Assembly (NCBI RefSeq): GCF_012489685.1
Contig: NC_080042.1
Location: 50,644,066 to 50,708,065, forward strand
DNA length: 64,000 nt
Direction: 5' to 3'
Source: Lotus japonicus
Taxonomy: Eukaryota; Streptophyta; Magnoliopsida; Fabales; Fabaceae
Shown here: piece after piece, positions 31,431 to 41,688 of the stretch
Layout of the letters: each line of letters opens with the position of its first letter
Numbering within the stretch: the first letter of the stretch is position 1
The notes under the pieces: generated by a model
Databases searched by the model: none
What the model was told of the DNA's origin: nothing
The model's input: the letters and a program-made list of their open reading frames with translations, nothing else
Translations under genes and position numbers: made by a program

Positions 31431-32451
31431 CAGTGGCGGACCCAGCTCATATTGAGGGGATTCAAATGAACCCCCTGGAAAAAAAATTGCACTTACCCCC
31501 CTATATAATATTTTTTTGAAACCCATGAAAATTTGAAATTATACTAGTAGACCAAGTTTTGCACCTATTTGCACCAACAAAGACCCACACTCACTTACTC
31601 ATTTCCCTCTCTCTCACACACACGCGCGTAACTTGATGCTTCCAGCATTCCTCCTGTTTTCCAAACAAAACCCTAGCTGTTGTCAGCTCCGCGTGATCGC
31701 ACCTCCACCGTCATCAAATGATCAATCGTAATCGGAGAGATCGCGGTTTTCCTCAGGTAAATTTACTCTGCTCGCTACGCTTAGGGTTTTCAGAAAGGTC
31801 ACAAAAATACGTAATTGTCCAGAATCAATTTTTTAGAAGCCATGATTTCACAAACGTTGAATTCCTGATTTGAAATGCATCTGCTGCCCATGATTTTGAA
31901 TGATAAAAAGTTTATTTTTTTTTTTGCTCTTTCCTGCTGTTTCTATGCTTGCTTGCACTTGGCCGATGTTGGTGGTTGAATTTGGAGGTTTTGGTGTGTC
32001 CTCCTGGTACCATACTACCATAGTAGTTCATGATTTTTTTTTTCTTCTACGAAAGTATAGATGTAAAATAGTAGAAGTTTAGTTTGTAGAAACTTTGGCT
32101 TTTGATCCATATGAGTTTTGCTTTTTTGGTGTCAATAAATTTGGTGTGTTTAGTGTTATATTTTATTTTCTTCTGTGGCCTCCTTATGTTGTTGAATCGA
32201 TTTATTGTTTATATCATCTTATCTCCTACGTGATGGCAAATATTTATTGTATTAGAAATTGCAACTGTTTATTTTTTTGATATAGTGAAGTTGAGTCTGT
32301 TTTTAATTCTAGGAAGGTCATGGACAAATTTTTAGTAAAGAGACCAAGATCATCAAGTGAGCAATGTGGATCAAGCTCACAACAACAACAAGACAATGAG
32401 GATAAAAAAACAAAAGTCCCCAACCATCCACAGAAATACACAATCACTTAA
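31431..32451 (+). pseudogene. 5' end of a hAT (ZMYM/TTF type) transposon
   Basis: 31431 begins CAGTGGCGGACCCAG, which I recognise as the terminal repeat of plant hAT elements encoding TTF/zinc-finger-MYM-type transposases. A splice-acceptor-like TTCTAG precedes an ATG at 32320; the 43 codons read MDKFLVKRPRSSSE with a Gln run, like the N-terminus of such transposases, and stop at 32449-32451. The catalytic body and the 3' terminus are missing. Intervening DNA (31700-32310) would be leader and intron. 31205-31430 in front of it is AT-rich and unassigned. Confidence 0.6.
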
Positions 32452-32985
32452 TCTCCCTAAAAATATAAACAAAAGAACTACCCGGAGAAAGATAAAAACC
32501 AAACGATGTATCTAGCGTTTGAACTTAACCAGTTTATAAACTCCCTTGCATGGTAATAACCTTGTGCAAACATATTTAGTCAAAATTTAATCTAGAATAT
32601 AACAATATCATCTATCATCTATATTAATTAAAAATGATCAAAAATTTACTTGATATGACGTATATCATAAAGTAAATTCAAATTATTACACGATTTATGT
32701 GTTTGTCACGTAACTAGTACGAACAAATTGTTGAGCATACTACATGTGCATGGCACACGATAAGCACTATCCTAGTTATCATCAACCATACACTCACTTT
32801 GCCCACCTTCAACCACATACACCCGCCTTGCCTATATGAAATCAACATTCCTTAAATTGAAATTTGTTCGTGTTGAATGAAGACATGTCTAGATATAAAA
32901 TAGTAGTAACATATAAATACATCGTTCTTGAGTACTATATTAATATAAAATACAATTTACAAAACTATCTTTTTTGGTAAATAAG
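32452..32985. other. Non-coding AT-rich DNA
   Basis: No gene is seen. It contains the 24-nt segment (32506-32529) shared exactly with 7961-7984. Confidence 0.5.
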
Positions 32986-33165
32986 AAAGTTATTAACAAA
33001 ACTAAAAGCCTAGAACAATATCCCTAGCTAATAAATGCTCAATCCCCTTAGGAGGATTATCTAGAGCTGTGATTTCACAATCTCTGTTAGCGGCCATACC
33101 AGTAAGACAATCTGTTGGTGTGTTAAATTCTGTAGGAATACGTCGAAGATGAATGTCTCAATCAC
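32986..33165 (-). pseudogene. LINE RNase H C-terminal remnant
   Basis: The minus strand can be read HLRRIPTEFNTPTDCLTGMA, then AANRD...LDNPPKGIEHLLARDI and a stop. The pattern (ADxLA-like block near the end) resembles the tail of RNase H domains in plant LINEs. It is a short piece without upstream RT; the call is tentative. Confidence 0.4.
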
Positions 33166-33169
33166 GCAA

Positions 33170-33769
33170 TAGGAGGAATTGTTTTAAATGATTGTCTATA
33201 TTTTTTAAATGATTTTTTTTATTTTTTCGTTGTTAATATTATTTATATTTTATACTCTTTTATTTAGATTTTTTTTTGAGTAAGAAAATATATTCTATTA
33301 GGTTTTAAATTGTTTTAGTTTGATGTTGGTAGTTTATTTATTAAAATCATTTTGACTTAATATATCTTAAAACACAAAATATACATGTGAAGAACTACGT
33401 GGTTCAATATGGGATATACGCCTCTGAAGCACATGATCATGTTTTTGTGACCAATCATGTATGCATTTACTGGCGTATTAATTATTATAGAGGTGACTCC
33501 TTCAAGTTAATTTTTTTTAGTAGTGACCGTGATAAACAATTAATTAAATGTCATTATTTTTGTGTGACGTTTAAATTGTATTTCAAAGGCTTGCACGTAA
33601 TTTAAAATGGTGGCGCATGCACACTCAATTGCACTAACTTCGCAGATATTAAAGATCATATAACATTGATTTGGATTTGAAATTCCCATTTGATATGCCT
33701 TGGACGTTACAAATTCACAATAAATAAACATTGAAAATATTTAAATTTAATGCTCGGTTTGGAGTGACA
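33170..33769. other. Non-coding AT-rich DNA
   Basis: Long T and A runs and no coding feature on either strand. Confidence 0.5.
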
Positions 33770-34260
33770 TGGATACTAATTGCGCAGGGGTTCTACGTGA
33801 TTGTAATGGTTTAGAAGACTTTTGCAGGCAGTTGGCACGTCCAATCCCCTTCTGGCTGAGCTTTGGGCTATTCGAGCTAAGGTGGATTTAGTTGTTGTAA
33901 TGTCCTCCCAAACGTGATTTTGAAAGTGATTTTGTTGCTGCTCTTGAAGCATTTATCTTAGGTGGAGTCCTTAGTTCTCCATATCTGGAGTTAGTTAATC
34001 ATATCCATCGGTGCATTCTATCTCATTTGTCTATGAAGTTCCAATTTATCCATCAAGAGACCAATGAGGCAGCAGACTATCATGTAAAGAGTGCCCATGT
34101 GTTTGGATTTAGCACCCATATTTTACATTACCCTTTAGCGTAATGTTGTAGCCTTTTGTTCCAAGATGCCACAGACGCTTTGTCCTCCCTTAGCATTCCT
34201 GTGGTGTAGCGCTTTCGTTAATTTGGGGCTTTGCCCCTCCATGTAAAAAAATATTTAAAA
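33770..34260 (+). pseudogene. LINE RNase H domain remnant with 3' tail
   Basis: Broken frames spell NCAGVLRDCNG, then AVGTSNPLLAELWAIRAKVD and ESDFVAALEAF, then QETNEAADYHVKSAHVFG, which follow the order of the plant LINE RNase H domain. Frame breaks lie near 33810 and 33905. The coding part stops at about 34142, followed by TTTGGGGCTTTGCCCCTCCATG and an A-rich end near 34245, like a LINE 3' UTR and tail. Confidence 0.65.
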
Positions 34261-34645
34261 AAATATAAATTTGAAAAGTTAAGAGAACAAATAAAAATTC
34301 CCGATAACAAAGCAACCTATCCATAAAAATATTCTACTTCTTCCCCAATTTGTCAATTAAAAATACAAAAAGAAGAAGAAGAGGAGAACATGTAGGGAAA
34401 CACAATAGAAATTAATTATCAATCTATAGCTAAAACTACAAATTTTTATTAGTTGATGAAACACAGATCTAATTGTATTCCTGAAAGAAAAAGAACATGT
34501 TTCGTAACTTTGAAAGGCATGTTGCTATGGTATCATAATACAAAAAAGTAGTGTAAAATTAGGGACAGTCTAATATACACCAAATTCATTTTATGTAACC
34601 TTACATAAGAGTCGACTAAACTGGTACTTGTACTTTTTATTTTTG
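34261..34645. other. Non-coding AT-rich DNA
   Basis: No feature beyond an AAGAAGAAGAAGAGGAG purine stretch near 34370. Confidence 0.45.
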
Positions 34646-35672
34646 AGTAAAGTACACTCACCCCCCTTAAGGTTTGTTAGAATTACACTCCACCCCATTC
34701 TTATCTAAAATATACATCCCACCCCATTTTATATAGAGGCAAATTTAGTGATGAAAAATATTTTTCATTAATAATTAGTTATTATTTAAATTGTTAATCA
34801 ATAATTTCAAAAAAAAAATCAATATAATCCAATAAATTTAAAAATGAAAACATCACAATCCTCCTCATTCTCTCAATCGCGTTTTTCCTCCGTAAATTCA
34901 TAATGCAAATTATGCAATAGCACACCTGCCCGATTTACAAACCATATCTCGAACATAGTGAAACATGCTTGTGTTTTCATATTTGGTAATAATTCAATTT
35001 TAATCAAAATAATCTCTTTATACCTCCAATTTTCAAAATTGGGTTGTAGGCCAAAAAAGCAACACAAATGGGTGAAGAAAATAGAGAAACAAAATTATGA
35101 AAATATGAAGTGGATCTGAGGTTATTAGAGCCCAACGAGGCGGTGGAGCATCGTTTTTAACAAAATCCAACAATATCTAAGACCAACAGAGCGTTCGCTC
35201 ACAACTTAAAGGGGTGAAATTCACAAGAAGTAGTTGAACAAGTGGCTTTAGGGATGTGCGATTCACGTTCTGGGGTTCAGGTCGCAACAAAACTTTGAGG
35301 CATGGAGGTGCCATGGGGTTTCACATTGTGGGACAGTGGAGCCGTGTTAAAGGGAGTAAAGGCTTGGTGGTGGCCGTTTGTGGTGAGAAATATGATTTGG
35401 AGATAGATGAGACGTGGACTTAACAGACAGAGTGGATGGTTTTTTTAAATTTAATTCAGTAAAATTATTTTCATAAATTAATGTATGATAGTGTATATGC
35501 ATTAAATTTATTTAAATTTTTACTAATTAGTAATTAGTTTTTAGTAGTGAGGAATTTGTTTTCGTCACTAAAATTTGCCTTTATAAAAAATGGGGTGGAG
35601 TGTAGATTTTTAAAAAGAATGGGGTGGAGTGTCATTCTTACAAATCTTGAGGGGGGTGAGTGTATTTTCTTC
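34646..35672. mobile_element. Non-autonomous DNA transposon with long terminal inverted repeats (about 1.03 kb)
   Basis: The left end (34646-34770) and the reverse complement of the right end (35550-35672) match over about 115 bp, including ACACTCACCCCCC, ACTCCACCCCATTCTT and GGCAAATTTAGTGA. The interior has no transposase. The long inverted ends suggest a Mutator-type or foldback MITE; I could not fix a target duplication. Confidence 0.7.
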
Positions 35673-37706
35673 CCATTTTCTGAAAAATGAAAATGATATT
35701 TTCCACCACCTCTTCCTCCACCAGGACCTCTCCACCACAGCTCCTTCCATAAACCACCATACCCTCCGCCACAACCACCATCACTAGGTCTCCTCCATCC
35801 GTTTGCAGGGAGAGAAATTCAAAAGGAAAAAAGAGGAACGGTGCTCTACCTCTCCACTCTCACCAATATCCTCCACCTTCCTCCCCCCCTCCTCCATCGT
35901 CGTTCCTCTCTTCCACCGTAACCCTTAGCACCGACAACTACCACGACGTAGCCACCTCCATCGAAATCCAATTCAAACCTCGTCGTCCAAACCATTTTTG
36001 GGCAGCTCCAACACCTCAACAACTAAAAAATTCAAGGATAACAGCTGCGGCAACCCAAATCTAAGCATGGACAACCGTGGTCACCTTCACGAACTGCGTA
36101 CCTTATGAGTTTGCGAAACATACTGTTTAAATTCTGATATGCTTCACTAGCACTAGATCCGAATTTTTTAGACTCTGATCGTTTCCCTCTTCTTCGACCA
36201 ACCTCAACAAGTTTTGATCTGCTTCCACCAACACGATCTGCTTCACCACCAACCTCCGCGACTAGGTTTTGGGGTCGACCATATGAGTTAATTTCGGGGA
36301 TTTTGAGACCTGGGTTTTTGGGTTTTGTTCAGCTCTAATGTTAGGTTCAAAAGCTTCAAGCTTTCTCATCTGATCTGGGTTGAAAAGCTTGCAACTTTGA
36401 TTTTCTTTTGGCATCTTTGAGCTTCAAAGTTGAACAAAGTGGCGCTATGTTGAAGATGAAAAGGCTAGATGAATTACTAATAAAATTGAATTTTCAAAAG
36501 AAAATGCTATTTCAAATTCTTATTTTAAAAAAAGGAAATTGGGAAACCCACGATAGCAGGTCATATTACTCTTATCTAAAGTTACATAAAATAAATTTTA
36601 TGTATATTAGACACCCTAGTCGAATTTTATGTATAATAGACACCCTAGTCTGTGATGGAATTTTATGGCACTTATATGAGGTTGACCTTCAGTTTCATAC
36701 TATCATGAACTGAATCACAATTTAATACAAACAAATTGCAAGCATAACTCCCCACTAAACAAAACAAAGGTAATTCCATATCAGACTCTCATGAACTCTT
36801 ATATACCATTGGATGTTGCTTCATAGATAAAAATATCCAACAAGCCAAAACAAAAGATTGGTATGTAAAAATTCTCATGTAAAATGGGAAAACCATGAAC
36901 TTCCTAAACTCTTAGATTGATCCCTTTAGATAAAACATAAACCAACTTTTGAGCATACATCATCAGCTCGTACCTACAAACCAGTATCAAATTGTCATTT
37001 AGATTCAGGAGTAAATTGGCAAAACAGGAAAGAGTAGGAAGCACTTATAGAGTGAAAGGTTAACGTACATGTCAAGAACAAACATAGGTTATCAAGTAAA
37101 TATGTGCTAAGAATACAAACTAAAAAAATCCCTAAAAGTAAGGACGAATCTACCTTGGGGTAGAGGGGCAATTTCCCCCACAATATTTTTTCATATGGTA
37201 CCAATAATATATTGATAATATATATTGTACTAATATCATACTTTCCCCCACACAAATATACATTAACACATAGATCAATCAATTTTTATTGTTATTAGAG
37301 CAGTTCAAGACTTCTAGTCACCTCTCACAGCTTGAGTTAAAGGAAAATAAATTTTAAAAAGTCAAAAAATAAGTGCAAATAAAGCTAGACCAAGTGTTCA
37401 AATCAATCACGTGAAAGGAGAACACTCATATTTTGTTCGTGAAACGTGTAGTAGGGCGAGTGAAGAAAAAATATTTCAGCTGGGACCAAATTAAATGTCA
37501 AGCAGAATAAAATATTAACAACTCTTCACCATTCGTTCACAAATAAATCACTCAATTTTCACTTGTATGCTTCTTTGGTCAATCTTGTTGGTGCTTGGTT
37601 CAAGAAGGCTTGGTCAATTAGGTGTGGTTAGGTTTAATATACCCTCATGTGAAAATTCTTTTATGTTTGTTTATCTCTATTCACATGTATGTATTAAATA
37701 AGTATA
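35673..37706. other. Non-coding interval
   Basis: 35700-36100 is a C-rich CCACC/CTCC stretch without a long frame. A 28-bp unit (ATTTTATGTATA.TAGACACCC) is tandemly duplicated at about 36595-36652. 37140-37260 has inverted GGGGCAA/CCCCC words that may be a decayed transposon end. No gene is supported. Confidence 0.45.
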
Positions 37707-38022
37707 AGTGAGACCCTTTTTTTTTTTTGATAAGCAAAATTTGTATTAGTGGGAGTACAAGGGGTACTCAACCCTTAATACAAAGACAAGGTAAAAACAA
37801 AGAAAATGCAAAAATTAAAAAGCTACCCAAATTAGATATCTAAAAAGATATCACGTCCCCTTTGAAACCCAACAACACCACACTAGTTATTCCACGGCAT
37901 GCAGTATCTAAACCAACCAATAACAAAACAGCAACACAAGGGAAGACAAGTTACAAATGACGAATTCAGCAGCAACATATCAGATCAGCTCAACAGATGC
38001 CAAAAACAAACCAGCTTGCACC

Positions 38023-41000
38023 TCAGACGTGTTGAATACACAGTAATGGTTCAGCATACCACTCAGCCATGGAATAAGTAAAACTCTGAACAAGTGCCTT
38101 CACCCATTGCCAAGACCTCCATTTAATTAGTTCCACTGCCGTCGGAATACAAACGACACCAGCTCTAAAAATTACATCATTCCTTAGAAGCCAAATTGTC
38201 CATGTTGTTGCCAACCATATTGGAAACATACCCCTGAAACTAGCATTACTCCAACCTTGCTGAAATTGTAAAATGTGACTCTTAGCATCTATTGGAAGCA
38301 CAGTAGAGACTCCAAGCCACTGATACACTTCCCTCCATACATCCATGGAAACCGGGCAAGAAAACAAAAGATGGGAACAAGATTCTGCTTCAATGCAACA
38401 GAACTTACAGACCGCATCTTCTGGAGAAGGCAGCACCCCCCTCTTAAGCAAATTATCTGATGTGGGCAACCTATTCAACAAACACCTCCAAGCAAATGCC
38501 TTCACATTAGATGGCGCTAGTGCCCGCCAAATAATTGAAAACACCGTATCTGGCTCCGGTAACAATGGTCCCTGCAAAAATAAATAAGCTGTGTTAACGG
38601 AATAAGTTCCCTCAGTGTTTGGCAACCACACCCACTTATCAGGAACCCCTTCTGTAAGCTGGATCAAGGAGAGCTCCTGCTGCAACTCAGCTAGCCACCC
38701 TAACTCCCTCCCTACCAGTGGTCTGCGCCATGTAAACTCCCATTGCCATATCCCTTGGTTCCACCGCCCGCAATCTGAAATATAACAACGTTTCCCTTTG
38801 GACAGGTTATACAGCCTGTAATACCTCTCACGAAAGCTACCTCGCCCCGTCCACTCCTCACTCCAGAATTGAGTTGCTTCCCCACAACGAACCTGTTTAG
38901 AAATGCCATCATGAAACCAACCCAAAACATCATCTTCACAAGCTTCTTTTACCCCTTTCCACCATGGTGAATCCTGCATACTGAACTCAGTAGAGTACTT
39001 AGCACTCAGCACACGGCACCATAGACTATCCTTTTCAGTTCTCATCCTCCACATCCACTTTCCCAACAACGCCTTATTAAAAATGGATAAATCCTTTATG
39101 CCTAGCCCACCCACTTCCTTAGGCTTACAAATATCTACCCACTTTACCCAAGCAATTTTGCTCTCTAACTGACCACCACCCCAAAGGAAAGCTCTCATAA
39201 TCTGATTACAAGTAGACATCACACAAGTCGGGAGCTTAAAAAAAGATAGAAAAAATAATGGGAGCGCCGTGAGCACACTTTGAATAAGGAAAATCCTCCC
39301 CCCAAAAGAAATAGATTTTCGCTGCCAACTAGATAATCTATCATTTATCTTCTTTATCACAGGCTCCCACAACTGACGCCCACTAGGCCTTCCCCCCACG
39401 GGGATACCCAGATACGCAAAGGGGATAGGCATTACCTTACAGTTCAAATAAGAAGCAAACTGCTGTGGAACCCCAAGCTCAAGCGCAACTGTAGCCAACT
39501 TGCTTTTATGAAAATTAACTTTCAACCCAGAAATTAACTCAAAGCAGCGTAACACACATTTCAACACCACCAAATTCTGCACTGAGGCCTCCCCAATAAA
39601 AATAGTATCATCAGCAAACTGAAGTAAAGAGACATGTACCTTGCCGTCCCGCCCCACCTGATATCCCTTAAACCTCCCCAACCTTTCTGCATTTAAAAAC
39701 AGTCCATTTAACCCCTCTGCCACAATTAAAAACAGAAAAGGAGCAAGAGGGTCACCTTGTCTGAGGCCCTTCTCCATTTTAAACTCATCCCCCGGGCTAC
39801 CATTGACCAGAACTGAAACAGATGCTGAACGAAGACACCCCATAATCCAGCCAATCCATTTCCCACAAAACCCCATTCTAGTCATCATGTATTCCAGAAA
39901 GTCCCACTGCACCGAGTCATACGCCTTCTCATAATCAACTTTAAAAACAATCGTCGGCCTCTTCTTAACCTTTGCCTCATGAACAATCTCATTTACCACA
40001 ACTACGCTGTCCAACATATTTCGGCCTCCAAGAAAAGCAAACTGGCGTTCATCAATAAGCTTGGCAAGGACTGACTTCAACCTCATGGCCAATAGTTTAG
40101 ACACTACTTTGTACACACACCCAATAAGAGAAATAGGCCTGAATTCACTAAGGTTTTGTGGGGAATCTACCTTAGGAATTAGGACGATGAAAGATGCATT
40201 ACTACCCTTTGGCCACACCCCCCGCTTCCAAAACTCCAACACAGCTCTCACAAAATCCTCCTCCATAACATGCCAAAACTTCTGCAGGAATTTGAAGTTA
40301 AACCCATCAGGTCCCGGACTTTTATCTGCGCCACAATCCCACGCTGCCTGCTTGATCTCTTCCTTAAGAAACGGAGCAATCAGATTTGAATTATCCTGGT
40401 CCGACACCATCCTGAAATGCACACCATCCAATGTAGGCCGCACCCCATGCGTAGACTTGAATTTTTCCACAAAAAAGTCCTTTATTGCTATTTTCACTTT
40501 TGCTGGATCCTCCTCCCACACACCATCAATCATTAACCCAACAATAGAATTAGACCGTCGTTTCCAATTTATAGTATGATGAAAAAACCCTGAATTTTGG
40601 TCTCCTTCTGCTATCCACTTGGACTGCGCCTTTTGACACAGCAAAGACTCTTGAAGCTTAAGAACCTGCCAGAACTCAGTAGTTAGATCCTTACGTAACT
40701 GAATTTCAGCTGGTGAGAGTCCCACCTCCTCCTCTTTCAAGTCTAGGCAATTAATTTGGGTGACAGTTGCATCCCTCCTACCCTTCAGATCCCCAAACAC
40801 TTCTCTATTCCACACTTTGAGCTTGCCCCGCAACCCTTTCAGTCTCTCTTTCAAAACATAAGCCCCCCAACCAGTAACCTGTATATTCTTCCAAGACTGC
40901 TCCACAAATTTCGGTAACCGAGGATCATGGAGCCAACAATTTAGAACCCTGAAAGGTTTAGGCCCCCAATTTTGGAAAGATTGCCGAAACAACAGCGGAC

Positions 41001-41688
41001 AATGATCAGACACATCACGGTTTAGCACAAGTTGTGAACAATTTGGCCAGAAAGAACACCAATCACTAGACACCAATACCCTGTCAATCCTGCTTTGTGC
41101 GGTATTATTTGGCCTACGCCAAGTATATTTCCTCCCTGCCAAAGGTACATCAAACAAGCCCATAGCAGAAATGAATTCATTAAATTCCTGAATCTCTCTC
41201 CGCTGTGAATTATGAGCTCCTCCCACCCCCCTCCTCTCCTCTTCCGTGCGGACTGCATTGAAGTCCCCCATTACACACCAAGTAACCACCAGACAGCTAG
41301 CACGCCACACACAAAGAGCATTCCACAGTGCTTTTTTCCCTTCAAAATCACAGGCGGAATACACATTGACAATGACACATTTTCTGTGTGCTGAACCCCA
41401 ATATCCAATCAGGCCTAAATAACCAATGCCTATAACACACTCTTCCAGCACAAAAGCACGGGAATTCCAAATACACAACATACCTCCACCTCTGTTTTGT
41501 GCCGGCACTGCTCTCCAATCAAATTCTGAGTCCCCCCACAACTGCGTACAAATTCCTCTATCTATCTGTTGTAACTTTGTTTCCTGTAAACATAAAAGAT
41601 CCACGTGATAATGACAAACCAATTCTCTAATCACCCTTCTCTTGGCCCCAATCCCCAACCCCCTCACATTAAAAGTCACCATCTTCAT
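38023..41688 (-). CDS. LINE ORF2: endonuclease and reverse transcriptase
   Basis: 1221 codons without a stop. The N-terminal AP-endonuclease domain shows FNVRG at 6-10, QETK at 35-38 (E36), GDFN at 141-144, D202 and SDHCP at 227-231. The RT core spans about 450-770, with GLRQGDPLAP at 641-650 and FADD at 691-694. A zf-RVT finger (CKFCCIEAESCSHLLFSCP) lies near residue 1110. There is no RNase H domain, as in many plant L1s. All visible catalytic residues are present, so the protein may be functional, but the copy lacks a complete ORF1. Its ATG overlaps the ORF1 stop (ATGA at 41685-41688), suggesting termination-reinitiation. Confidence 0.92.
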   Translation of the reverse strand: MKMVTFNVRGLGIGAKRRVIRELVCHYHVDLLCLQETKLQQIDRGICTQLWGDSEFDWRAVPAQNRGGGMLCIWNSRAFVLEECVIGIGYLGLIGYWGSAHRKCVIVNVYSACDFEGKKALWNALCVWRASCLVVTWCVMGDFNAVRTEEERRGVGGAHNSQRREIQEFNEFISAMGLFDVPLAGRKYTWRRPNNTAQSRIDRVLVSSDWCSFWPNCSQLVLNRDVSDHCPLLFRQSFQNWGPKPFRVLNCWLHDPRLPKFVEQSWKNIQVTGWGAYVLKERLKGLRGKLKVWNREVFGDLKGRRDATVTQINCLDLKEEEVGLSPAEIQLRKDLTTEFWQVLKLQESLLCQKAQSKWIAEGDQNSGFFHHTINWKRRSNSIVGLMIDGVWEEDPAKVKIAIKDFFVEKFKSTHGVRPTLDGVHFRMVSDQDNSNLIAPFLKEEIKQAAWDCGADKSPGPDGFNFKFLQKFWHVMEEDFVRAVLEFWKRGVWPKGSNASFIVLIPKVDSPQNLSEFRPISLIGCVYKVVSKLLAMRLKSVLAKLIDERQFAFLGGRNMLDSVVVVNEIVHEAKVKKRPTIVFKVDYEKAYDSVQWDFLEYMMTRMGFCGKWIGWIMGCLRSASVSVLVNGSPGDEFKMEKGLRQGDPLAPFLFLIVAEGLNGLFLNAERLGRFKGYQVGRDGKVHVSLLQFADDTIFIGEASVQNLVVLKCVLRCFELISGLKVNFHKSKLATVALELGVPQQFASYLNCKVMPIPFAYLGIPVGGRPSGRQLWEPVIKKINDRLSSWQRKSISFGGRIFLIQSVLTALPLFFLSFFKLPTCVMSTCNQIMRAFLWGGGQLESKIAWVKWVDICKPKEVGGLGIKDLSIFNKALLGKWMWRMRTEKDSLWCRVLSAKYSTEFSMQDSPWWKGVKEACEDDVLGWFHDGISKQVRCGEATQFWSEEWTGRGSFRERYYRLYNLSKGKRCYISDCGRWNQGIWQWEFTWRRPLVGRELGWLAELQQELSLIQLTEGVPDKWVWLPNTEGTYSVNTAYLFLQGPLLPEPDTVFSIIWRALAPSNVKAFAWRCLLNRLPTSDNLLKRGVLPSPEDAVCKFCCIEAESCSHLLFSCPVSMDVWREVYQWLGVSTVLPIDAKSHILQFQQGWSNASFRGMFPIWLATTWTIWLLRNDVIFRAGVVCIPTAVELIKWRSWQWVKALVQSFTYSMAEWYAEPLLCIQHV

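Noticed and set aside
37140..37260. GGGGTAGAGGGGCAA...CCCCCAC inverted words as a transposon end
   Set aside because: Only one end is seen, with no target duplication, so no element is called.
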